From: an uncultured Anaerovibrio sp.
Lineage (GTDB): Bacteria > Bacillota > Negativicutes > Selenomonadales > Selenomonadaceae
Length of the DNA: 56,140 bases
Reading direction: 5' to 3'
NCBI GenBank assembly: GCA_934203205.1
Contig: CAKPYV010000014.1
Coordinates: forward strand, 1-56,140
In this document: piece by piece, positions 1-9,266 of the stretch
Layout: the number at the start of each line of letters is the position of its first letter
Position numbering within the stretch: the stretch's first letter is position 1
Notes under the pieces: model-generated
What the model was told of the DNA's origin: nothing
Seen by the model: only the letters and a program-made list of their open reading frames with translations
Databases searched by the model: none
Translations under genes and position numbers: made by a program

Positions 1-54
1 CTGTGCAGGGTACTCCCATACCGCTCATTAGTGTATTCATCGCAATTTTCCGCC

Positions 55-83
55 TTGACACAATTTGTAGATTTTGCTAACTA
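55..83 (+). promoter_or_regulatory. Sigma-A-type promoter upstream of the lpx cluster
   Basis: A perfect -35 TTGACA (55-60) is followed after 17 bases by TAACTA (78-83), which carries an upstream TG (75-76) as in extended -10 elements. Transcription would start near 90 and run into the gene-free region before lpxC. It may drive the lpx operon through a roughly 520-base leader, or an independent small RNA. Confidence 0.55.
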
Positions 84-617
84 GCTGAAAAAGAACAGCA
101 GATGATAGTACCCTAAGAAATCCATTACTGAGCGATATTTAGTTTATATTACCTCTATTTTGGGATTTAGAATCGAAAAATCACGATGATTCGACAACAG
201 CCGGAGGGGCATGACACTTTTGCGTCGGGAGACTCTTGCTTTTGCGCAGCAAAAGTGGCCCCGGTGGCACTCTCTATCATTACGGCCTCTGTGAATTGGC
301 TCAGCGACAAGCGGTATCTGTGCGTAAGGATAAATCATCAAGTAGGGCCATTAAGTCGGACAGAGCAAAAGTCGTTATGACCGCAGGCTGTATTTCGAGA
401 ACCCACTGACATAACGACTTTAATTTCCAATATTTAGGGAGATAGGCAACTTTGCAAATCAGAATTTAAAATCTTCGTATGGAGGGGGAGGATTGGCATA
501 GAAAACATTTTGTTTTAGGAACGAAGGATAGGTTGTGGGAAAATCTGTACATTTGGTCATAAATATGCTAGTATTAATATGTTAAGTTGGGTTTTCGGAT
601 ATTTTGATAAGTGAGGG
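84..617 (+). other. Gene-free leader with strong potential RNA structure
   Basis: No open frame here looks like a protein. The segment holds several self-complementary blocks. A 12-bp perfect inverted repeat has arms 368-379 and 410-421. A GGGGC near 206-210 can pair with GCCCC near 258, and inside that pair CTTTTGC can pair with GCAAAAG. No T-run follows the 12-bp stem, so it is a poor terminator. A second possible start signal, an extended -10 TGCTAGTAT, lies at 566-574. I do not recognise a known riboswitch, 6S, tmRNA, RNase P or SRP RNA. It could be a leader RNA, an unlisted small RNA or the remnant of an element. Confidence 0.35.
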
Positions 618-1451
618 ATGGATTTGGCATTTCAGACGACAATTGCTACGCCAGTAAGCTATACTGGTGTAGGGCTCCATTCCGGCAAGGATGTAACCAT
701 GAAACTGCAGCCGGCAGAGGCTGATACAGGCATTGTCTTTACCAGAGTGGATTTGCCGGGACAGCCACAGGTGGAGGCCAAGGCAGAGAATGTAACCTCT
801 ACCCTGCGAGCTACAACTATTGAGGACAATGGCATCAAGATGTTTACCATCGAGCATGTTATGTCAGCTCTCCACGGAGCCGGTATTGACAATGTGGAAA
901 TCTGCATTAATGCAGAGGAGCCTCCAGTGGCAGATGGCAGCAGCCGAGAGTTCTTTCATCTGTTGCAAAAGGCAGGTATTCGTCAGCTGGATAGAGAGCG
1001 TCAGGAGATTGTTATAGATCAGCTTTATAGAGTAGATGATGGAGACAAATTTGTCTTGGCTCTGCCCTATGATGGCTTCCGGGTAAGCTTTACCTCTATT
1101 AATCCCCATCCTTTGATTGGGATACAGTATGGCGACTATGAGATTACCGAGGAAAATTACCTGAAGGAGATTGCTCCTGCCAGAACTATTGCCTATGAAA
1201 AAGAGGTAGAGGCTCTCCACCAGATGGGCTTGGGGCTAGGCGGTACCCTGGAAAATGTTATTGTTTATAATGACGATGGGTGGATGAACCCCTTGATTTA
1301 TCCAGATGAGCTGGTAAGGCACAAAATCCTTGATTTGGTAGGAGATTTGCGCCTGGCAGGCATAGTTAAGGGCCACTTTGTGGCTGTAAAGTCAGGTCAT
1401 GCACTGAATACAACCATGTCCAAGCTGCTTAAGGCAAAGCTGGGCAAATAA
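618..1451 (+). CDS. lpxC: UDP-3-O-acyl-N-acetylglucosamine deacetylase LpxC
   Basis: LpxC removes the N-acetyl group from UDP-3-O-acyl-GlcNAc, the committed zinc-dependent step of lipid A synthesis in the cytosol. The 277-residue length fits the family. The TGVGLHSG motif sits near the N-terminus. Likely zinc ligands are H80 (in TIEH), H235 and D239 (in HKILDLVGD), with E79 and H261 (in SGHALN) as catalytic candidates by analogy with E. coli. It opens the lpx-kds-lpt cluster. The ATG at 618 directly abuts GAGGG, which is too close for a ribosome binding site, so the in-frame TTG at 624 could be the true start. Confidence 0.97.
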   Translation: MDLAFQTTIATPVSYTGVGLHSGKDVTMKLQPAEADTGIVFTRVDLPGQPQVEAKAENVTSTLRATTIEDNGIKMFTIEHVMSALHGAGIDNVEICINAEEPPVADGSSREFFHLLQKAGIRQLDRERQEIVIDQLYRVDDGDKFVLALPYDGFRVSFTSINPHPLIGIQYGDYEITEENYLKEIAPARTIAYEKEVEALHQMGLGLGGTLENVIVYNDDGWMNPLIYPDELVRHKILDLVGDLRLAGIVKGHFVAVKSGHALNTTMSKLLKAKLGK

Positions 1452-1484
1452 TGTATATAATTATGAAGAGAAGAGGTTTTTTAT

Positions 1485-1919
1485 ATGGTATTGGAAATTG
1501 ACGAAATAAAGAAGATTCTGCCCCATCGTGCTCCATTTTTGCTGGTAGATAGAATTATCGAAATTGATCCATTCAAATCTGCTGTAGGCATCAAGAATGT
1601 AACCTATAATGAGCCACAGTTCCACGGCCATTTCCCTCACAAGGCTATTATGCCAGGTGTTTTGATTTTGGAGGCTATGGCTCAGGTTGGCGGTATTGCT
1701 ATGCTTTATCCAGAGGAAAATCGTGGCAAGATTGCCCTGTTTGGCGGTATGGATAATATTAAGTTCAAAAAGATGGTAGTGCCTGGTGATCAGATGATTA
1801 TGAAAGCTAATCTTTTGAAGGTACATGGCGATTATGGCAAGCTTCATGCAGAATCCTATGTGGATGATGTACTGGCAGCACAGGCTGATTTTACCTTTGC
1901 CCTGCAGAGACCAGAGTAA
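1485..1919 (+). CDS. fabZ: 3-hydroxyacyl-ACP dehydratase FabZ
   Basis: FabZ dehydrates 3-hydroxyacyl-ACP in fatty acid elongation and so draws on the same 3-hydroxyacyl-ACP pool that LpxA and LpxD use. The 144-residue hot-dog protein keeps the catalytic His (H49 in HGHFP) and Glu (E63 in LILEAMAQ). The LPHR motif near residues 12-15 and the PGVLILEAMAQ helix are typical. It starts at ATG 33 bases after lpxC, behind AAGAGG. Placement between lpxC and lpxA is common in Gram-negative lipid A operons and argues for balancing membrane lipid against lipid A. Confidence 0.97.
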   Translation: MVLEIDEIKKILPHRAPFLLVDRIIEIDPFKSAVGIKNVTYNEPQFHGHFPHKAIMPGVLILEAMAQVGGIAMLYPEENRGKIALFGGMDNIKFKKMVVPGDQMIMKANLLKVHGDYGKLHAESYVDDVLAAQADFTFALQRPE

Positions 1920-2099
1920 ATGTTGCTCATAGTAGGCTGATTAATAAAGAAAATTGAAGAAATTCTTAGTATTTCTCGAAAAACAGTCGAATATAAGGAA
2001 ATATAGCATACAGCATAGATGGTTTTAGCTGTGATTGTATACATGATAATAGGTGTACTGACGATAGGTTTTTCGGGGGTACTAAAGGAGTTGTAATAA

Positions 2100-2969
2100 A
2101 TGGCGGATAACTTTGATGTTACTGCAAAGATACATAATTTTGCGGTTGTTCATCCAAACGCAAAGATCGGTAAAAATGTGGAAATTGGTCCTTTTACCGT
2201 AATTGGCGAAAATGTAGAAATTGATGAAGGTACTATTGTTGGCCCAAGCGTGGTTATTACTGGCTGGACCAAGATAGGCAAGGATTGTCATATTTTTCAG
2301 GGAGCTTCTATTGGCGAGGAGCCACAGGATTTGAAGTTTGCCGGAGAAAAAAGCTATACAATTATTGGCAATCGCACCAAGATTCATGAATTCTGTACTA
2401 TTCACAGAGCTACCGGCGAGGGAGAGGTTACCAAAATCGGTGATGACTGTCTGCTGATGGCTTATGTTCATGTGGCTCATAACTGTATTCTGGGCAACAA
2501 TGTTATCATGGCTAATGCGGCTATGGTGGCAGGTCATGTGGTGGTAGAGGATAGGGCTATTATTGGCGGCAAGGCTGGTGTGCACCAGTTTGTCCGGGTA
2601 GGCAAGCAGTCCATGATTAGCGGTATGTCCCGCAATATTCATGATGTAGTGCCATATACTATTGTAGATGGCTTCCCAGCCAGAGCCTGCGGATTGAACA
2701 GTGTGGGTATTGCCAGAGCAGGTATCGCTCCTGCCAATCGTCGTCAGATTAAACTGGCTTATCGTTTGCTCTATCGTTCCGGACTGAGATTGAAGGATGC
2801 CATTTCTGCTATTGAGCAGGAGGTAGAGTCCTGTCCAGAAGTAGAGCATATGTTGCAGTTCTTGCGGAATGCAGATAGAGGTATTTGCCGTCCTGCTGGC
2901 CACGTAGGTGATAAGAAGCAGGGAGACAAGTCCTCAGAGGCTGAAGAAGTGGAAGAATCTGAGGATTGA
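2100..2969 (+). CDS. lpxA: UDP-N-acetylglucosamine acyltransferase LpxA
   Basis: LpxA transfers a 3-hydroxyacyl chain from ACP to UDP-GlcNAc, the first step of lipid A synthesis. The 289-residue protein shows the hexapeptide-repeat pattern of a left-handed beta helix through about residue 190, followed by a helical C-terminal domain. The catalytic His is most likely H127 in VHVAHN. It ends in an unusual acidic, Ser/Glu-rich tail of about 25 residues. A 180-base gap separates it from fabZ; the gap has no gene and ends in an AAAGGAG ribosome binding site. No lpxD is found in this cluster. Confidence 0.96.
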   Translation: MADNFDVTAKIHNFAVVHPNAKIGKNVEIGPFTVIGENVEIDEGTIVGPSVVITGWTKIGKDCHIFQGASIGEEPQDLKFAGEKSYTIIGNRTKIHEFCTIHRATGEGEVTKIGDDCLLMAYVHVAHNCILGNNVIMANAAMVAGHVVVEDRAIIGGKAGVHQFVRVGKQSMISGMSRNIHDVVPYTIVDGFPARACGLNSVGIARAGIAPANRRQIKLAYRLLYRSGLRLKDAISAIEQEVESCPEVEHMLQFLRNADRGICRPAGHVGDKKQGDKSSEAEEVEESED

Positions 2970-3007
2970 TTTAGTTAGACAAAATTCGCTGGAGGCTGAT
3001 TGTTTTT

Positions 3008-3817
3008 ATGAAAAAAATAGGATTGCTGGCAGGTGTAGGCAGGCTTCCAGTGGAGTGTGCCAAGGCTGCGGCAGCCTTGGGCTATGAGGTTTATGCTGTA
3101 GGTCTTCTTCCCGGTGTAGATCCAGAGTTGAAGGAGTGCACTGCTGACTATACGGAGATTAGTGTAGCCAAGCTGCAGACAATTATTGATTATATGAAGG
3201 CCAAGGAGGTAACAGAGATTACCCTTTTGGGCAAGGTCACCAAGGAGCTTTTGTACAGTGGGGAGCATGCTGCACCAGATATGCGGATGCTGGCTTTGAT
3301 GTTTACCCTGCCAGACCGTAAGGATGACACTCTGATGTTGGCTTTTGTCAAGGAGCTGGCCAAGGATGGCTTAGAGGTTTTTGATCAGACTGCTCTTATT
3401 CGCAGCCTGATGCCAGCGCCGGGAGTTCTTACCAAGCGGGAGCCAACCCCACAGGAGCAGCAGGATATGGAATTTGGCATGAAAATGGCTAGAGAAATCG
3501 GCCGTTTGGATGTGGGCCAGACTGTTGTGGTAAAGCAGCAGGCCGTAATGGCCTTGGAGGCTATTGAGGGTACGGATGCCTGCATTCGTCGTGGCGGAGA
3601 GCTGGCTAGAGGCGGTGCAGTAGTAGCCAAAACAGCCAAGCCAGATCAGGATTTGCGGTTTGATGTACCGGCTGTAGGCATGAAAACTATGGAAATCATG
3701 GTGGAGGTAGGTGCTTCTGCTCTGGTTATAGAGGCTGGCCGAACTCTGTTGGTGGAAAAGGACAAGGTGATAGCATTGGCTGAGGCTCATGATATTACTG
3801 TTGTGGCAATGGAATAA
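3008..3817 (+). CDS. lpxI: UDP-2,3-diacylglucosamine pyrophosphatase LpxI
   Basis: LpxI (DUF1009 family) hydrolyses UDP-2,3-diacylglucosamine to lipid X and UMP, replacing LpxH in many lineages. The 269-residue protein begins KKIGLLAGVGRLP, the typical Rossmann-like N-terminal signature of the family, and has the expected C-terminal domain with EAGRTLLVEKD. Position between lpxA and lpxB supports the assignment. No LpxH-type metallophosphoesterase is present in the window. The ATG start follows GGAGG at longer than usual spacing. Confidence 0.94.
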   Translation: MKKIGLLAGVGRLPVECAKAAAALGYEVYAVGLLPGVDPELKECTADYTEISVAKLQTIIDYMKAKEVTEITLLGKVTKELLYSGEHAAPDMRMLALMFTLPDRKDDTLMLAFVKELAKDGLEVFDQTALIRSLMPAPGVLTKREPTPQEQQDMEFGMKMAREIGRLDVGQTVVVKQQAVMALEAIEGTDACIRRGGELARGGAVVAKTAKPDQDLRFDVPAVGMKTMEIMVEVGASALVIEAGRTLLVEKDKVIALAEAHDITVVAME

Positions 3818-3885
3818 GGGACTTGGGACGCGGCGGATGCAGCTTTGTATTCTCGCGTCTTTTGTGTGTTTTTTTGAGGGATTGT

Positions 3886-5040
3886 ATGAAGATTATGTTG
3901 TCAGCCGGAGAGGCCTCCGGAGATCTCCACGGAGAAGGATTGGCCAAGGCCATTCATCAGCTAAAGCCAGAGGCAGAGCTTATCGGCTTTGGCGGCCCTA
4001 AAATGGCAGAAGCTGGTGTCCGCCTATGTGCAGATATGCGGGAATATAGTATAATGGGAGTATGGGAGGTTATCAAAAATTTATCCAGGATTTTTGATCT
4101 GCTGAAAAAGCTAACAAATTTTATGGCGGAGGAAAAGCCTGATTTGTTGGTACTCATTGACTACCCGGATTTTAATTGGCGTTTGGCTGCCAAGGCCCGC
4201 AAAATGGGGATACCGGTTTTTTCCTACATTCCTCCCTCTGCCTGGGCTTGGCGCAAAGGCAGAGCCAAAAAATGTGCCGCCTTGGCTAATGAGCTGGCAG
4301 CAATCTTTCCCTTTGAATTGCCTGTATATCAGGCGGCAGGGGCAAATATAAGCTTTCAGGGAAATCCCCTAATTGATATGGTAAAATCTACTATGACCGT
4401 GTCAGAGGCCAGAAAATATTTTCAGGTGCCTGCTGATGGAGAGCCGGTATTGCTTTTGCCAGGCAGTAGAAAACAGGAGATTCAGGGCCTGTTTCCTGCC
4501 ATGCTGGAGGCAGCAGAGCTTCTGGCTAAGGAACGTACCCAGTTAAGATTTTATGTACCGGTGGCCTCTGGTATAGACGAAGGAGTATTGGCTGCTATGG
4601 TGGCGGAACATACTGTGGACATTCATTTTACCCATGACAAAAACTACGATTTGATGAATATTGGCAGTTTTGCTATTGCCACCTCTGGTACGGTGGTATT
4701 GGAAGCAGCTATTATGGGATTGCCCTGTGTGGCTTTGTACCGCATGGCTCCACTTAGCTATGCTATTGGCAAAATGCTGGTGAAGATAGATAATTTTACC
4801 CTGCCTAATATATTGGCTGGCAGGGCTGTACAGCAGGAGCTGCTGCAGGATCAGGTTACTGGCCCCAAGGTATATGAGGCTGCTCGCCGTTTCTATGCAG
4901 AATCTGGTTACAAGGAGCAGGTATTGCAGGGATTGCAGGAGGTTGTGGCCAAGCTAGGTGCTCCTGGGGCAACAGGTAGAGTGGCTCAGCGCATTGTGGC
5001 AGCTGCAGAAAAGTACAGCAGGACGGAGGACATTAGATGA
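3886..5040 (+). CDS. lpxB: Lipid A disaccharide synthase LpxB
   Basis: LpxB (GT19) condenses UDP-2,3-diacylglucosamine with lipid X to make the beta-1,6 lipid A disaccharide at the inner membrane face. The 384-residue protein starts KIMLSAGEASGDLHG, the diagnostic N-terminal motif, and contains the LLPGSRKQEI and TSGTVVLEAA motifs of the UDP-sugar site. The frame is open upstream to 3823, but the ATG at 3886 is preceded by GAGGG and aligns with family N-termini, so it is chosen. It overlaps msbA by four bases (ATGA), which suggests translational coupling. Confidence 0.96.
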   Translation: MKIMLSAGEASGDLHGEGLAKAIHQLKPEAELIGFGGPKMAEAGVRLCADMREYSIMGVWEVIKNLSRIFDLLKKLTNFMAEEKPDLLVLIDYPDFNWRLAAKARKMGIPVFSYIPPSAWAWRKGRAKKCAALANELAAIFPFELPVYQAAGANISFQGNPLIDMVKSTMTVSEARKYFQVPADGEPVLLLPGSRKQEIQGLFPAMLEAAELLAKERTQLRFYVPVASGIDEGVLAAMVAEHTVDIHFTHDKNYDLMNIGSFAIATSGTVVLEAAIMGLPCVALYRMAPLSYAIGKMLVKIDNFTLPNILAGRAVQQELLQDQVTGPKVYEAARRFYAESGYKEQVLQGLQEVVAKLGAPGATGRVAQRIVAAAEKYSRTEDIR

Positions 5041-6770
5041 AGAATTACATGCGATTGTTAGCATATATCAAGCCTTATACCAGACGGCTGGCTTTGGCTG
5101 TGGTGTGTATCATTATGGCAGCAGGAGCCAATTTGTATCTGCCTTGGATTATTAAGGATATGATTGATGATGTTCTGATGTCCAAGGATATGGTCATGCT
5201 GAACCTGATTGCTGTTGGTATTCTGGTAGTAATGTTTACCCGTGGTGTATTTTATTATGGCCAAAGCTATTTGGTTTCCTATGTAGGCCAGCGGGTAATC
5301 ATTGACGTTCGCAGCGTGTTGTTCCGCAAGTTCCAGCGGATGCCTCTGTCCTATTACGATAAGCAGCAGACGGGTACGGTAATGAGTTATATTACCAACG
5401 ATGTGGCTGTGATGCAGAGCGCTATTGTGGACAATCTTATAGAGTTAGTAACAGAAAGCTCTATTCTCATTGGTTCATTGGCCATGATGGTTTATCTGGA
5501 TTGGAAGCTTAGTCTGCTGACTTTGATGACCATTCCACTGGTTGGCTTTGCCATGAAGGTATTTGGTCGGAAGCTGAAGAGTTCCAGTACCGTCATTCAG
5601 GAGCGGGTGGCGGAGATTACATCCCTGTTGCAGGAAAGCATTTCCGCTATTCGAGTGGTAAAGTCCTTTGTGCGGGAATCTTATGAGATTAAGCGCTTTG
5701 AGGAGCAGAACTGGCGTAATTTCCAGGCTGCTATGAAGAATGTTAAGTTAAGCAGTCTGCTAACGCCAACGGTAGAGTTTTTGGCAGCTATTGCCGTTAC
5801 CTTTATTGTCTGGTTTGGTGGCTATGAGGTTGTAAATGGTGTTATTACCGCCGGTGAGCTGGTAGCTTTTCTAACCTATGCGGTTAATCTGGCCAACCCT
5901 GTTAAGCGCTTGTCTCGAGTGTATGCAGCTATTCAGAAGGCTATGGCTGCAGCAGATCGTGTTTTTAATATTATGGATTTGGAGGAAAAGATTACCGATG
6001 TGCCAGGTGCCAAGCCATTGCCTCCTATTAAGGGTAAGGTGGAGTTCAAGGATATTACTTTCTCCTACAAGGAAGGTCAGCCTGCTCTCCAGCACATATC
6101 CCTGAAGGCGGAGCCGGGACAGATGATTGCTTTGGTAGGTCCTAGCGGCAGTGGTAAATCCACCATTGCCAATCTGATTCCTCGCTTCTATGATGTGGAT
6201 TCCGGTGTGATTACCATTGATGATCATGATATCCGTCAGGTAACAGCAGATTCCCTGCGGGAGCAGATTGGTCTGGTGCCTCAGGAAACCATGTTGTTCA
6301 GCACGTCGGTAATGGAAAATATCCGTTATGGCCGTTTGGAGGCTACTGATGAAGAGGTTATTGAAGCTGCCAAGGCCGCCAATGCGGAGGAATTTATCAA
6401 GGAGTTGCCAGAGGGATATGATACCAAGCTAGGAGAGCGTGGCTTGAATCTTTCTGGTGGTCAGCGTCAGCGTCTGGCTATTGCCAGAGCAATTCTCAAG
6501 AATCCAAGAGTTTTGATTTTGGACGAGGCTACCTCTGCACTGGATACTGAAAGTGAAAAGATTGTGCAGGATGCTTTGGATAATCTGATGGTGGGCAGAA
6601 CCTCCTTTGTAATTGCCCATCGTCTTTCTACTATATTTAATGCAGATCAGATTTTTGTAGTGGAAAATGGACATCTGCGGGAGCATGGTACACATGAGGA
6701 GCTGTTGGCGGCAGGTGGCTTGTACAGCAATCTGTACAACATTCAGTTCCGTCAGAACCAAGAAGGATAA
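5037..6770 (+). CDS. msbA: Lipid A flippase, ABC transporter MsbA
   Basis: MsbA moves core-lipid A from the inner to the outer leaflet of the inner membrane using ATP. The 577-residue half-transporter has a six-helix membrane domain (about 1-310) and a C-terminal ATPase domain. Visible motifs are Walker A GPSGSGKST, signature LSGGQRQR, Walker B VLILDEATSALD and the H-loop in VIAHRLST. General multidrug exporters look similar, so the call rests partly on its place between lpxB and waaA. The start overlaps the lpxB stop and has GGAGGA six bases upstream. Confidence 0.92.
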   Translation: MKNYMRLLAYIKPYTRRLALAVVCIIMAAGANLYLPWIIKDMIDDVLMSKDMVMLNLIAVGILVVMFTRGVFYYGQSYLVSYVGQRVIIDVRSVLFRKFQRMPLSYYDKQQTGTVMSYITNDVAVMQSAIVDNLIELVTESSILIGSLAMMVYLDWKLSLLTLMTIPLVGFAMKVFGRKLKSSSTVIQERVAEITSLLQESISAIRVVKSFVRESYEIKRFEEQNWRNFQAAMKNVKLSSLLTPTVEFLAAIAVTFIVWFGGYEVVNGVITAGELVAFLTYAVNLANPVKRLSRVYAAIQKAMAAADRVFNIMDLEEKITDVPGAKPLPPIKGKVEFKDITFSYKEGQPALQHISLKAEPGQMIALVGPSGSGKSTIANLIPRFYDVDSGVITIDDHDIRQVTADSLREQIGLVPQETMLFSTSVMENIRYGRLEATDEEVIEAAKAANAEEFIKELPEGYDTKLGERGLNLSGGQRQRLAIARAILKNPRVLILDEATSALDTESEKIVQDALDNLMVGRTSFVIAHRLSTIFNADQIFVVENGHLREHGTHEELLAAGGLYSNLYNIQFRQNQEG

Positions 6771-6782
6771 GGAGACGCTTTT

Positions 6783-9266
6783 ATGCGACTATTATATAAT
6801 GTAGCAGCAGTATTGGTGGTTATCTTGATGATACCGGCCTTCTGCCTGCGGGCCATTAGAGAAAAGGGCTTTGTTAATAGAATAAAGCAGCAGCTGGGAT
6901 TTTTGCCTAAGCATGCCCTTGATAAGGTTGCCCGCAAAAATTGTATATGGGTTCATGCGGCTTCAGTAGGAGAGATTGTGGCGGCCAGCCCACTTATTAA
7001 GGAATTTCGTCGGGAATTTCCCAATACCCCTATTTTGGTGTCTGTTTTTACCAATAGCGGTTACGAAATGGCCAATCGGATTATAAAGGATGCAGATAGC
7101 ATCATTCATTTTCCTTTCGATTTGCCTTGGCTTTCCGCCCATCTGCTTTACAAAGTGCGTCCAAGGGTATTTATGCCTGTGGAAACGGAGCTTTGGCCAA
7201 ATTTCCTTCGGGCTGCCAAAAAGCTGGACATTCCAGTTATGATGGTAAATGGCCGTATTAGTGAAAAAAGCGTATCCAGATATCGTTACCTGCACAGTAT
7301 TTGGTATGATATGCTGGATACTATCAAATATTTTGCCATGCAGTCCTCTGTAGATGCAGAGAACATTCTCCGTCTAGGGGCTAGCAAGGATTTGGTTACT
7401 GTTACTGGTAATACCAAATTTGATCAGACCAATACCAATGTCAGCCCTGAGGAAAAGCAGCAACTGATTAAGGAACTGGGGCTGGAGGACAATGATGGTA
7501 TTTTTTTGGCTGGCTCCACCCATAAGGGGGAGGAGGAGCAGGTATTGGCCGCCTTTGGAGAAATCCGCAAGACTCATCCCAAGGCACGCCTGGTAATTGC
7601 TCCTAGAGCTGTGCTGCGTACAGGCACCATTCAAGATATGTGCCAGCAGCGGGGCTTTACCTCTGCCACTAGAACCCAGCTGCAAGAAAAGCCAGCTCAG
7701 GGACATGATGTGGTTCTGCTCAATACCATTGGAGAACTGGGAAAGGTATATAGCATTGGCGATGTTATTTTCGTAGGAGGAAGCTTAATACCTCATGGCG
7801 GTCACAATATTTTGGAGCCGGCAGCTCATGGCAAGGCCATTATTGTGGGCCCTAATATGTTTAATTTCAAGGATACCCATATTCTTTTCTCCAACCGCAA
7901 GGCGGTGGTTACGGTACAGAATCAGGAAGAGCTGATTAGGGCGGCCTCAGAGCTTTTTGTCAATGTGGCAGAAAGAAGAAGGATGGAGCAGGAAACCCTG
8001 AAAATCTGTGAGGAAAATCGTGGCGCAGCCCGTAGAACGGCAGAGATCCTTCACGATTTACTGAATCGCTGTGAAGCCAAGGAAAAGGTAAAGGCTATAG
8101 ATAAGCTGGAGAATTTCCAGACCTATTTTATGCAGCTGATACATTGCAAGGAGCCAAAGGGCTTAGGTCTAAAGGCTATGGTAGCATTTTTGCATGGCTG
8201 TGCTTATATTTATGGCTTTTTGCTGAATATTAAGCTAAGCTGTTACAAAAGCGGTTTATTGACTAGGAAAAAGCTGGATTGCTATGTTATCAGCCTGGGT
8301 AATATTACGGTAGGCGGTACTGGCAAAACTCCAACAGCTCAGCGACTGGCGAAGGCCATTCGGGATATGGGCTACAAGGTAGTTATTTTGAATCGAGGCT
8401 ATCGAGCCAAATGGCAAGGAGAAATCGGCGTGGTTTCTGATGGTCATGAGCTAAAGATGGATGCTGCTACAGCCGGTGATGAGGCCTTTATGCTAGCCAA
8501 GCATTTGCCTAATGTGCCTGTACTGATTGGCCCTGAGAGAGCCAAAACCGGCCAGTATGCAGTAGAACATTTTGGGGCTCAGGTGGCTATTCTGGATGAT
8601 GGCTATCAGCATTGGCAGTTGAAGCGAAATTTGGATGTCGTGCTGATAGATGCAGTAAATGTCTTTGGCAATGGACATATTCTGCCACGAGGCACCCTGC
8701 GGGAGCCATTATCCCATCTTAGCAGAGCCGATGTGTGCCTTTTAACCAAGGTGGATCAGGCGGAGCCAGGCTCCATTGCTTATATCCGCAAAAAAATTGA
8801 TGAATACGGCAAGAACCCTGTAGTTGTGGAAAGTATTCACCAGCCTCAGGCTTGTATTGAGCTGGGGGAATGGGTAAAGAATATTGCCAGCGAGGGTTCT
8901 CCTATTGATATTATCAAGGGCAAAAAGATTATTGCCCTATCAGCTATTGGCAATCCTGCTTCCTTTGAGCAGACCTTGTGTAACTCTGGAGCAGAGGTAA
9001 TAGAAAGCTTCCGCTTCCCAGACCATCACGAATATACTTTGGAAGAAATTCAGGATGCTATGGATCAGGCCATTCGTGAGGGGGCGGAAGCCATTGCAAC
9101 CACTGAGAAGGATGCTGTAAAGCTCCCCCATCTGCCAGAGCGGGAGGGCAATCTGCCTATCTATGTTATTACCGTAGAGGTGGTAATGCAGGATGAGGGC
9201 AAGCAGATTGACCAGCTCTTAAAGCAGCGTATAGATGATTTTTTCAGGAGGTCAGAACAGAAATGA
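6783..9266 (+). CDS. waaA-lpxK: Fused Kdo transferase WaaA and lipid A 4'-kinase LpxK
   Basis: This single 827-residue frame joins two consecutive lipid A enzymes. Residues 1 to about 425 are WaaA (KdtA, GT30), with an N-terminal membrane anchor, WVHAASVGE, and a C-terminal GGSLIPHGGHNILEPA motif; it adds Kdo from CMP-Kdo. Residues from about 465 are LpxK, with the P-loop VGGTGKTP and LDDGYQH; it phosphorylates the 4' position of the disaccharide. No stop or plausible restart lies between them. The fusion puts 4'-phosphorylation and Kdo addition, which follow each other, on one membrane-bound protein. The gene overlaps kdsB by four bases. Confidence 0.93.
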   Translation: MRLLYNVAAVLVVILMIPAFCLRAIREKGFVNRIKQQLGFLPKHALDKVARKNCIWVHAASVGEIVAASPLIKEFRREFPNTPILVSVFTNSGYEMANRIIKDADSIIHFPFDLPWLSAHLLYKVRPRVFMPVETELWPNFLRAAKKLDIPVMMVNGRISEKSVSRYRYLHSIWYDMLDTIKYFAMQSSVDAENILRLGASKDLVTVTGNTKFDQTNTNVSPEEKQQLIKELGLEDNDGIFLAGSTHKGEEEQVLAAFGEIRKTHPKARLVIAPRAVLRTGTIQDMCQQRGFTSATRTQLQEKPAQGHDVVLLNTIGELGKVYSIGDVIFVGGSLIPHGGHNILEPAAHGKAIIVGPNMFNFKDTHILFSNRKAVVTVQNQEELIRAASELFVNVAERRRMEQETLKICEENRGAARRTAEILHDLLNRCEAKEKVKAIDKLENFQTYFMQLIHCKEPKGLGLKAMVAFLHGCAYIYGFLLNIKLSCYKSGLLTRKKLDCYVISLGNITVGGTGKTPTAQRLAKAIRDMGYKVVILNRGYRAKWQGEIGVVSDGHELKMDAATAGDEAFMLAKHLPNVPVLIGPERAKTGQYAVEHFGAQVAILDDGYQHWQLKRNLDVVLIDAVNVFGNGHILPRGTLREPLSHLSRADVCLLTKVDQAEPGSIAYIRKKIDEYGKNPVVVESIHQPQACIELGEWVKNIASEGSPIDIIKGKKIIALSAIGNPASFEQTLCNSGAEVIESFRFPDHHEYTLEEIQDAMDQAIREGAEAIATTEKDAVKLPHLPEREGNLPIYVITVEVVMQDEGKQIDQLLKQRIDDFFRRSEQK

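Noticed and set aside
144..380. Overlapping 60-65-codon frames on both strands upstream of lpxC
   Set aside because: No ribosome binding sites, no recognisable motifs, and they coincide with strongly self-complementary DNA; better explained as RNA structure or chance.
55..421. 6S RNA, tmRNA, RNase P RNA or SRP RNA upstream of lpxC
   Set aside because: None of the conserved core sequences of these RNAs could be found on either strand.
582..1220. Minus-strand frames inside lpxC, and the many similar long antisense frames inside other genes (for example 2082-2903, 20224-20946, 46840-47634, 52874-53629)
   Set aside because: They are complements of well-identified coding sequence, lack start signals and show no family motifs.
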